From positions 248,001-312,000 of the forward strand of contig JARUPZ010000006.1 of NCBI GenBank assembly GCA_031213475.1: DNA of 64,000 bases, in the 5' to 3' direction. Position numbers and translations under genes: made by a program. The notes beneath the pieces are model-generated. The model was given only the letters and a program-made list of their open reading frames with translations, searched no databases and was not told the origin of the DNA. This DNA comes from Nereocystis luetkeana (Eukaryota > Sar > Phaeophyceae > Laminariales > Laminariaceae). Within the stretch, counting starts at the first letter, position 1. Each line of letters starts with the position of its first letter. Positions 13,101 to 25,100 of the stretch are shown here, piece after piece.

Positions 13101-16100
13101 TTGGTAAAGTTACATGCCATATAGGGCAGCTTCTCGGTTACCCGCTAGTGATGCATAACTTATCAATGTTTGGGCTGAAAAGCGGAAGGTTGCCAATAAT
13201 ACCTACCTGCTGTAGTAGTGCGGCTCCGGTACACCTGGCGCAGTACTGACTTGTGCCCCCGATGTATGTGTGCAGTAGTAGTATTAATAGCGTTCGTCGG
13301 CTTGTTGTGTACGGGACTAACAATTCCAACAGTTTAGTTACTGTGTGCATGCATATATATATACCGAAGTATGTGCATACCAAAGTAGGTTGTTCGGTGG
13401 GATACTCTGTATACAAAGTATTAGTACTAAGAGTGTAGAGCTCCTTAAGGGAGCAGCCTCCGGGAAATCTGTGATATCGGGGGGGCATAGTAACCATGTT
13501 ATTACAGTAATCGGAACCCACGGCGGACGTAAAAATCAGGCACCCCTCTACGTCATTTGTACACACCATACATGGATATCAATACTATCCATACTATGAA
13601 TACAGTATTAATAGTATGTTCTCCTGTATTACGAGTGCTGTAAGTAAGTGTCGATCTTAACGAGGGCTGTTTTTTAGGGGGTTTTCAGCATTTTCCCAAA
13701 ATTTCGGTATTTAAATTTTCTTGGTTTTTTCCTATCTATAGAAAAATACCGAAATTTCGGGAAAATACTGGAAAAACTGAAAAACACTAACTCGTTAATT
13801 TATATATATATGCGTACTGCTGCTGCGGCACGCATCCCTTGAGAGCTGACAAACAAAGTCTAACCTCAGATATTCGCCGGCCGCCTGATAAAAACGACGA
13901 CATTCGAATGCTCGAGTATCTCCGCATGATGACTCGAGGCCAATCTCCTACATACATATGACCGAATCCTCGATCTCACAGCCGTTGCTATCTGCTTCTG
14001 TTTTAGTTTTGTTTTTGTTTTTGTTTTGCTTAGCTTCATCTTCTTTTTTTAGGTTTTTGTCTGCTATTAATAGTCTCCTTTTTGCTTCCCTGGTGTCCGC
14101 AGTGGTGGAGTGCGTATGCCTGTTTTTTGTTTTTTTTGCCTCTGTTTTTACTTGAGGTATTTCTTCCACTCCAGAGTTATTGGAGCCTGTCCTGCGACCA
14201 CGGACTGCATTGAATTGTGAGTTAATGTGAGAACAACAACAACAACAACAACAACAACAACTTCACAAATATGTACGTATCAACAAGCAAAATGATACCA
14301 GGTACCCGATACCTTGTATGCATTGTGCGTACCTTGTTGCTGGTTATGAATTCGAAGACTCCGTCGCTGGCGATGACAACAAATCGATCGTGCTTTGTCA
14401 CGTTCAACACCAGCTGCTCCGGCTCCGCGAATACTCCTACGGTCTCCGCGAGTGAGTCACCCAGGCTCCTGCAGAACAAAAGCCCACCCGGAACACCACC
14501 GAGGGTTAGGTTTCAGTTTCGGACTACACTACTGTACAGTAGGTACTGTAGTAACCCCCTGGGTAGGTGCACGACACATCTTGAGGGACAACGAACAAAT
14601 CCACCCGCAACATCGCAAAACGCCGTTTGCTTTTTTTGTTGGACGAGATACGCTTTCAGGCCGGTGGATGGAACGTTTTGAGCGGCGATGAACAAGTCCA
14701 GCCGGAACACCACGACGAGCGAACGTCGTGCTTACTTTTGCACGAGACAACAAACGCATTTCGGGTGGATGAACGAAGCATTTTGAGGGCGTGTGGTGTT
14801 GTCTCGCGTTTATCGGTACGAAGAACACCGAATGCTGTAGACCCACCCCACGGTAGGTAGGGGTTGCCCTTTTTGGCTCAATACTGCCTGCTCAGTTGAG
14901 CTCCTCAAGTGAGCAACGTTTTGTTATTTGTTTCTCCTTCCTTATCGTCGTCCTTCTTGCTCCTGCTCCCTCCCATGAAGTCGTAACTCAAATCGGGGGT
15001 TACACAGCAAGCAGCAGGCAGGCTCTCCTACCCCCTCCCCTCTACGGTTCGGGCCTCGGAAGGCATTTTTATCGCGAGAAAACTTCAGCCATGTATTCCC
15101 TTGTCGGCTCGCGAAGAGTTTAAACCTACCGGCTGTTAACAGTATACCCTGGTAATACTTTCGCTGCTGTACTTAAAGTAGTGTATTTGTTTTGACAGTT
15201 AATAGCGCGTAGAAACGTTGGTCGGCCCGCGCGGGTCAACTTCGTTGAGGTCATGTGTCTGGTGAGAGTGTCCAGCTCCTCCGGTGAGTGAGGTGAGTGA
15301 GGTAAGTGACCTCAGACTAATAAGGCAACCACCCCTGCATACCGTGGCATTGCTCTGCATGTACATGGATGTATGCACTCGATGTATGTAGCTCTATCAC
15401 AAAGGTAGCGCAAGCAGAACGGACGCGTTGGCAGACACACGCTGCTGTGCTCGAAGCACAGCTGAGCAGTGCCGTCGCAGCACGAGAGATTGGCACTGTT
15501 GGCACTACTACTACTGTAGCATATCAGCAGTAGTAGGCAGCGGAAGATGAGCGGTGGGAGGGTCTACAACACCGGTAGTACCGGCAGTGTACGCAGCAGC
15601 GGTTGATCGGTGGTGGGGAGGGTCGACGACATGCAGTATAGCAGCGGAAAACAAGCGGTGGGGTCTACTTTACGCACAGGCAGAATATCCAAACAGCGGG
15701 AAAGAAGCGGCTGGAGTGTTCGCATCTTTGAGGGGGCATATTTGCTCGTAGTATGCATGCATGTTCGGTATGGATAATCGAAAAGACGCGCCGAAGCTAC
15801 GCCGTCGCTAGTGTATACTATTAATAGTATACCACCGGGTGTAGTATGCAGTACCACCCGAAGTCATCAACCCTCACGTGACTCACCGTACAAGTACAGT
15901 ACAAGTATTTTTTGTGTTAGTCTGCGTTGAGCCTCACTCTGTCAACCCAGTCCATTTTCTGCCATCCCTGTGCTATGTCTGTACGGTATTAATAATTTAG
16001 TGTACCAGCGGTATTATTCCTTACATACAAAGTAGGGCGTTGTTTTTATGAGGACCAAAGGGGGGAGCCCAAGCTTAATCACGACGGGGCGCATACGGCG

Positions 16101-19100
16101 TGGTATTGTTACGGTGAATTACCTCGGTACAGTAGTAGTGTATATGCGGTACCAGGTATAGTGTAAGTGTACACGGTTTATTCTTAGTATAAGCGGTATA
16201 AATGTAGGCTGGGTTTTCAACGCTATAATATTCGCATGCATGGTATGGGTGCACACGGCATAACAATAGTAGTATCCTAGGTATACGGTATGGTGTGGTA
16301 TGAGTGTAAACGGGATAATACTCGGTTACTAGTACAGGGTACGATGTGCCATGGGTGTAAATGGTATTGGTTTATGTAGTTCGGCAGTACTGCAAACGCG
16401 TGCTGCAGCGGTGAAGGCATACGAAGTGTTTATAGCACTTTCAGGATACAAAACATTGATGAGGAACTACTACTGAATATCGTCGGAATCCCGTGCATAG
16501 TCCCATTCATGGTTTACAGCCCCCTATTAATGTCAACGTACGGTAGCTCATGGGATTGTCCATCTTGTTGTGACTGTTGTCAGTGTTTGGGTGAGGTACT
16601 ACTGCCGTACAAGTAGTAAAAGTTCCTACCAGTTGTTATAGTTTTAGAGAGCCTCTCAAGTGAGAGCGTCAGGAAACCTATTACGGGGGACCATAGTTAA
16701 ATAGCACCAAATATTGTCAGAAGAAAAAAAAAAATGTTTTTAGTCATTGCCGTAGGTCTTATTTAATATTGTCCCCTGTAATGGAGGCTACCCCGAACCG
16801 TAGCACGTGTAAGTTCTGCTTGAAGCTGCTGGAATGCTCGATTGCTCGACTGGATACCAGATGTATAGGTATATATATACCTGGTGAAGGCGCAGCCAGG
16901 TTGGTCCAATGAAGACAGCCATACCCTTGGCGGGTCGCCAACCTCATCCAGCTCCTCGCCCAGCTGCGTATCCCAGTTTTCGTGGACAGGCTGAGAGGCA
17001 AGACACGCGAGGCAGGAGAGCAACAAAACCTATCGTCAATACAGTAGCGACAGAAGTCTAGTCGATTTGCTTCCGTGAAGCATTACCTGCAAAGTTGAAG
17101 ATATAGCTCGAGCACAATATGAACGTGCGTACAGCACCATGACCGCTATATCCTCCGGTATGAAAATAACACCGTACCCGAAGTATCACCAAAATAATAG
17201 CGAAAAGCCTGGTCGAGCTGGTTCCATAGCGTGCAATCTTGTTGTACACGTTCACGAACTATTTGAAGTGAGCATTGGATTTAATGAGACCTCCTAACCC
17301 CAGCGGCGGTCCTACCCATGTTTCCTTCATTCCCGATTCTCCCTATTGATAATGTTCGTCTCCGGACGCGGGTCAGCTGGTTGACTCAAAGGTATCGTGT
17401 CTCTCAAGTCTACCGACGGGTTTCGTTTTGCGCTGTGCAGTCGGAGGATCACTCCGCCGTGCCTATGTACGTGTCGGGATGAAAGGATAGCCACCGACTC
17501 ACGTAGTCTGAGCGAGTTACGTCAACAATTAATTATTGGTAGTATACTGCCTGTATTGCCTCTTTTGAGGTGCATCTGTGGTACCTGGTATGAGCTACGC
17601 GCGGGGGGAGACTTCTGCATCATCTATAGCGTGATAGGCCCAGGCCTATTTGCAATACCTCAGCTTTGCCATTCGGTGCGGGGTGTAGGTTACAGGTCTA
17701 ATAATCACGTCCATAGGAAGTTCTCCGACACCGATAAAGTACCCAGTGGTTACAGCTACTATTAATAGTGTACTGCAGAAATTGCGGCAGGAACGGGAGG
17801 ACCACCTTCCTCTCTAACCGACCCACCAACCCCGTCCTAAACAGAAAAATAATATACCTCCAGGCCTTCAATTTGGTCGATCGTCAGAACATGACCGCCG
17901 GCACGCTTGATCCGATTTCGCTCGTCCTTTCGAAACGGCGTCTGGTCCACTGACAAAGGTCGAACTGTGTTCTTCTTCCCTGGTTCCTGCGTGCACACGA
18001 TGGCCCTCGAATCCCCCACATTTGCCACGAACAGCGTGTCGCCCTTGACGTCGTAGGGTTGCACGATAAGAAAGAAGGTACGTACAAGGTATAAAGAGGT
18101 CAAGGTATAACATAATAAGGTGTTAGTCGGACCCTTGCGCGGGCAGTAACGGGACGTCAGTGGGATCATATTCAAAAACGTTGTTTTGAGACATGGAACG
18201 ATAGTTGTCGACAACATGATTGCCACGTCGACTCGTGCATTCAAGCAGAGGCAAAATGCGATCGAAATGGGTACAGCTTGAACCCCTGCGGGTATCGACG
18301 CGTTGTATCACGAGAAAACAGTGCATCATACCTGGAAGGCGATTACCCCTTGCGCAGTTCGTGTGCAGTCTCGAACACCATGACCCCTAGCGCTATCCGT
18401 CACCAACGGAAATCCAAGGAACATTCCTTAACAGCGAGCGTACCACGATGGCAAGCCCACAATGTGTATAACGATAAATATTGGCTTACACCATGCGTCA
18501 TTCTCATGCTCGGCACGCATGCTTCCCGTCTACCGGTGCGTGGTATATAGTAATAGTGTGCTACAGTACCACGCTCGACCTGCATTATGCATAGACGGAG
18601 TTCACGCCGTTCAAATTCGAGCTGAGCAAGAGATAGTCCACGGATGCACACTATTTGACTTTTTAGTTGCATGCCTCGGCAAGGCCCATGGGTTGCCATT
18701 GGCCATGGGGCTGCCCCTGCACGTGCCACGGTTGTGCTCGAGGATATTGCCTTGGTACTTGCAATGGAATCTCACGGCATACCCCGCGGCCATGTCCACG
18801 GCAAGGCTCCTCGGCAAAACTCACGGCAAGATCCGCGGTGGCAATACCCAAGGCAAAAACCACGTCAATGTCCAAGGCAAGACACCCACCAGGCACCCTG
18901 TTCCCATTGATTGGTATTTTGACCCCGCAGTGGGCCCGTCTTATTTTTGGCACTCTGCTCCCACCCATAAGGTGCAGAAATATACCAACCCCTCCGCAGG
19001 AGTTGCCGGAGGCCCACCTGGCATCCTGTTCCTATTGGACCTTGCCGTAGTATCTGCCACGGGTCTTGTCGCGGGAGTTTTGCAGCGGGCCTCGCCACGG

Positions 19101-22100
19101 GCCTTGCCGTGATCATGGCCGCGGGGCTTGCCGTGGGTATTGCCGTGGGTATTGCCGTGGGTATTGCCGTGGGTAGTGCCGTGGATGTTGCCTTGTTATG
19201 ACGTTAACATTGCCGTGGCGTGCCGTGGGGCTTGCAATTTACCATGGGGATTGCCGTGTCATACCGCAAGGGTTGCCGTGGCGCTTGCCGTAGGGTTTGC
19301 CGCGGCAGTCCTTCTGCGGTGTGTCATGCGAAATATCGTCGGCTGCCGTGGCATGCCATGGGCACTGCTGTGGACACTGCCATGGGTTGCCGCGGCACTG
19401 CCACGAAAATATAAAATAATATACATCCATTGCGGTCGCGCCACTGTGCTCGAAAGAAACAGAAAGACTCTGGGAATGGAGTATGTTTCCAGAGCTGCCG
19501 AGACGAGAAATCATTGCGCCATGATTGGAGCACAGTCAGCGGTAAAACGCTCACCGTGAAAACGTTAGCCTTTGAAATCGCTACACCACGCACAAGCCTC
19601 TGGAGAGCCTAAGCGGCGGAAATCAAGTAAGCAACACCACCCGGGAGGGACTCCGCTGGTTTCACAACAAACCCGAACAATCGCCAAGCTACACATCTCA
19701 AAACTAACTAATGGCATTTCCCCGCGGGTCCCCGCTATTCCGTTGATATGTCTATTACCCTGGTGTACTACAGGTGTTCTTACTAAATTGTACATGGGGG
19801 TTCGCCGGTCACCCCGTATACTATACCTGGTAGTAGTACTGCAACACGAAGTACTACGACGCCGCAGTATCAGTCATGCAACGAGCGGCTTGAGTCTTCC
19901 ACTGTAGTTTTACATTGACATGGTGTGAAATCCGTGAAAAACAGCATAATATGAATAGAGGCATACCTTGAGCAATATCGAGATGGCCGTAGTTCCCGAT
20001 AGAGTGTCGTCGAAGGCCGTTTCGTGCAACTGCTGGTTAGTCTTGACGTGCGCCGTTTTGCTGGCATCTTTGATAGCGTCCTCGCTTATGTTCTTGTAGT
20101 CGCCGATGCCATTGATTGATCTCTCAAATTCCTGTTTTTTCGAGGCGGAACAAAGTCACGGTTCGATGTACTCTTAATACCCCTTGGGTTTGCGTCCCTG
20201 AATGCGGCCGTTATTGTCGAAGAGATAGTGTTTTGTCATTAATTTCCTGATTTCTATGGATGTTTTTCTTATATAAAAATACCAACAATTTACACGTGCT
20301 CCAACACAAGGACGTGTAGTCATCGCTCTTTGCGGTGACCGAAGTTGATGGTTCTACGTGGCATGGGGCAGTGCCCCGACTACTATACGTATTTGACTGG
20401 TGTATGTTTTCTACTGCATGTTTTACTGGCAGGTGGACTACTGTGGATGCGGCACACACCTTCATCGCTATTCGTGGTCGGGCAAGGTAGGAATCACCAG
20501 TTTGTGTATGCCTCAAGCATATGGTATTAATAGTACTGTACTGTAGTGTCAATAGGCACCCATTGGGTTTCTGACCCTAACCCTACCCCGTACAGTAGCT
20601 GCTATATAATTTACAGTTTCAATATGAAACCCTTACTTGCGCTTTCATGGCAGTTTGAGTTATGCGACAGCACAACAACCCGCGTGAGTATTGCGACGGT
20701 TGGCCTACAGTGCAGTAGTAGACCCCTGGTAAATGTCATGATCATGCTAAGTAGCTCCTGTGGGACCTCCGACCTCCCACGAGGTTAGGTGCCGAAGCAA
20801 AGCACTGTAGGCGGCATACGGTATGCGAAATGCTGTAGGCGGCATCCTGTGGTTGGTATACAGTAGGTGGCATACTGTAGGCGGCACACTGCAGTCGACA
20901 TATTGCAGGCGGCATACTGTACGCGACATACTGCAGACGACATACTACAGGCGACATACTGTACGCGACATACTGCAGGCAACATACTGCAGGCGGCATC
21001 CGGTAGGCGACATACTGCAGGCGACATACAGTAGGCGACGTACAGTAGGCGACATACTACAGGCGGCATAGGGTAGGCGACATACTGCAGCCAAACCTTT
21101 TTCTGGAGACGCTCGATAAACCAACTGCAGATTTAGCTCTCGTATGATACGACACATGGCTCCCCTGAGCAACGCTGCTCACTGGACGACCTGGCGCATG
21201 CTACGACAAAAGTAGGAGTCCACCCTGCTATTTGGTTAGGCTCCTCTATCGATGAACTCTATATAGTTACAGTAGTATCACCTCAAAACCTACTGTAAGA
21301 AAACGGTACGCGTACATACAGTAAGCCGGTGATCAATCCCGTGGCGTACAGGGTGTACGGTAGGGGGGTCGTTTTGAACCCTTGCCTTCTAGTTCTGCAT
21401 TGTCCAGAAACATGTACTTATCTCTACTGTAGTTTCAAGCAATTTGTCCCCAACTGTCCCCAAAACTAGAGTGCAGTGCTAAAGGGGTGAGAAGCCCGAC
21501 ATGTCACATCTTCGAAGTATGTATCTATCAGTCTGTAGTCTCAAGTTTTCCAGTTATATTTATTTTCACCGTACGCATCGTCGTGGCAGTTTGAATTGCG
21601 TCTGCGACAACACAAGTTGATATTTATTTCCAAATATGAGTGAGGTACAGAGCCACTCGCCCGAGTGTTCTGTACTGGTACTGCGGTAGTGAAAACATTG
21701 ACCTCACACCGTAGCACCAGTCGAGGTCCATATCGAAAATATCGTTAAAACGACGATGTTCCCAGTGGCATTAGGTAATTGCCCAGATGAGAAGCCCCAT
21801 CAGTCACAACCGTTGTTGTTGGCCTAAAAGTGTCACTCCTATGATTCTAGCATTATATCGCAGCACGCCTCACCGATTATCACGGCCAATAAAAGACCGG
21901 CAACCTGCATCATACAGGCGGTAGTCAGGTAGTGACGGTAACCACGCATCGACCGTTAACGATTTTTCACCTTGGGGAGAGTTTTCGCGACAAAGGTCGA
22001 GCACAGGTCGCCCGTTCCCCCGTGGCCATCGAACACGCCGCAGAACAGAGACATCGGATCACCGCAGAAGCTAGGCACGACGACAAAGCTGTCCTGGTTG

Positions 22101-25100
22101 GCTTTGTTCGGCTCTGATCGAGGAAAAGGAAGAGGGTAGGACGGCACGAGGCTGAGGTAAAAGTCGACGGTGCGCCAACCTCGCCAAGCAAACGAACAAA
22201 AACATTAGATAAAAAAGTTACTGCAAGAGCAATGACACCGTAGGGGTGGTGTCTTATTTGTCTGAGGCCCTCACATCAGGAGCTCAAGATCTCACCAGAA
22301 ACATGACTGCGAAGAAGGTTGCTCCCACGACACGACCGATGTTTCTCTGCGCTACGTACTGTATAGTCCCAAAACAAATAGTGAAGTACTGTAAGTGTAC
22401 TACATAGTAAAAGCTTCATGCTGACCGGCACTGTAGTTGCCCACTTGAGAAGCTCAACACGTCAGAAAATGTTGAGCCAAACCCGTGCAACCCCTACGTA
22501 CGGTACCGTGGGATGAGTCCCAAGTAGACACCGGTATATGGATTCTGAAGAGCCGAAGGGTATCGCTGTCGGCAACGCCAGAAAGCCAAAGATGATGTTC
22601 GATAGGCACGATAGGCACGATGGAAACCCACCCGTTCAGGGCGGGGTGGGATGGGTCATCAAGGTCGTTCAATGCAAAGGCACGCACAGGAACGATACAG
22701 TGAATACTCGGAAACCTTGGAGACGACCCGACGCTAAACAGAGCGCGCCGCAGCGCACTACATACTAAAGTATAGACAAGAGCCTTGATAAAGGCGATAG
22801 GAGTAGCACGTGTTAATACACATTCAATAAACGTACTGCTGTATGTAGCTGGTTTGACCTCGAAAATGCGCATTACTACGTAGTAGGTTTACTTTATGGG
22901 TACTGCAGTAGAGTAGTGGACTCGCCATCTGGGTGCAGCAGTGCCACAGTGGCGGATTTACCACCTACCTGGGTAGTAGACTTACCATCTGGGTAGTACC
23001 CTCGTTGTGAAGCGAAGGCATATCGGATCGTGAAACTCCCGCCGTTGTCGGTTTGTACCTTCATCACCTGTCATATCCATTAATGTCATACAAGCTTGGT
23101 ATAATTGTGATCGTTTTCAAGTAGTATGGTATGAGCCTGATTGTTTTAACCCGTGTAGACCTTCACGACCGGACTCCCGTTTCCATGATAATTCGCATGA
23201 AATAAACTTGGATATTTGTGTTGTTCTTTGCCTCAGGCAACGGTAGCCCAGACTGCATGGCACTGCGCCACCAAACCTCAGATGTCAAGAGTCAAAGAAT
23301 CCACAATAAGCAATGGTACCGGTACGTAACTGTCATGTAAAAAGACCTAACGAACATGTGTTTACAGTGCTGTCTTAAAAGGTTAACCCTTTTAGAACCG
23401 CAGTCCCGTTCTGGGGACAATCCAGTCAAAGTTCAAGTAGTTTTGTCCCCAAACGGGACAGCGGTTCTAAAGGGGTTAAGCGCGCAAGAGCAAAACCGAA
23501 CCATCAGGGGTGTACTCATGTCGTGCATGACCGTAGTCGTATGACCAAAACCCTCGGATGCCCACAACACCGAGGCGGAGCATGTCGGATTTTCACCGAA
23601 CAGACAAACCATCAGGGGGGTGTACTCGATACGAGATATGTACCCGATCTCATGCATGGCCGTAGGGCAATGTTCAACACAGAACGGTGAAGTGTTTAAG
23701 GGGTTAAACTTGACGTCATTCGTGACTCGTCTTGGCGTGCCGGACGCCGCGCCGATGTTTTTTTTTTGTGCGACCGAGTAAACAAAACAACTTACCTGGT
23801 ATAATATATACCAGGTACAAGCCAGTGCGTACGAGGATTGGTGCTCGCACGTACAGCTTGCGTTATGGACAATATTGTGTGGGGGCTGCGCCGGACCGTG
23901 GCATGTAAGAAACGGCGTGTTGTATACGGTACATACACAAGCCAAGTAAAGAACAGGAAAGCTGGTCCAGGTTGGATTTCTTATTGGAGAATACTGGGTA
24001 CACTAACTTTAGGTACAGCAGTAGTAGTGACTCCCAAAATTCTCAGTTTCCTCTGAATCTCGGCTTGCCTTTTACTACTGTACGTAGTCCTCGTTTCCTT
24101 AATTGGTATCCTCTTGAGCGACTTGTTGTTTTCTCAAGTTGCCATCATATTCCTTCGATTCCAACAGCACTACAACGCGTTCTCCTAGGTATACAGGTAG
24201 GTATGATACGAGGATGCGCCTTTACCGCTGTCAACGTTACACGCCCTAGATAGACCACCGATCCCCACTCCGTGACCGACATATTTCAGGGCAGATGGTT
24301 CCCTGGTCTGTATGATCCACTATAAGTAGCTTCCGTTGCGGGGAGGAAACCGTAAAATGTGCTTGATATATAGCGGTACTGCTGTGCATTTTTACATGTT
24401 TCATAGGTTGGATCTGTACTTATTTACAAGTACTACTGCTGTGCCCAGAGCACAACGTCAGGTCGGGGTCTACTGTAGATGATCTACTTTAGATTGTGAT
24501 CTCTCCGACATGTGGAAACGTTACCTCGACTTTCTCGCTCGATACCATGCGCTTGTGGAGATCGGCTTCAGTCGCATTGGCGTCAGCCTTGACCACTCCG
24601 GCGCCCCCTTCCACCTCGTCCTCATCCTTCGAGTTCTTCTTCTGACGAGTTGAGGAAGATAATTTTATTACGAGTAGTGCCGCTAATACGGTATGATATA
24701 TATACACACGAAGTAATATGCTGTATATACGCACGTAGAACTATCTAGCATTCATGCAAGACACTTACTTTTAAACAAAATAAAAAACAGGAAAGCTGGT
24801 ACAGGCTGGACTTCTCAGTCGAGAATGAGCTCGTTGTAGACTAACTTTAGTATTACGACTCCCGAAATTCCTATTATTATTAATAATAATACTCTGCGGG
24901 TTTCCTGTAAACCATACCTGGTACCTGGTACTGGTTATCCTACTTATTAACTGCGAGTACTACTGTATTATAGCATACGTGCGGATAATATGAGCTCTAT
25001 TAATAGTATATGTGGACGAAGGACTGGTCAGGAAAACCGAGTCTGTTGATGATGTAATACGTACAGACAGCAGTGAGTGATTGCCCAACAGCAGCGTGAG

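Noticed and set aside
13958-14169. Leu/Phe-rich ORF and its Lys/Thr-rich antisense
   Set aside because: Arises from a T-rich tract in a PP2C-PKG intron.
18462-19559. ORFs of up to 216 codons in 18.4-19.6 kb
   Set aside because: They span the GCCGTGG minisatellite in a PP2C-PKG intron and have no domain.
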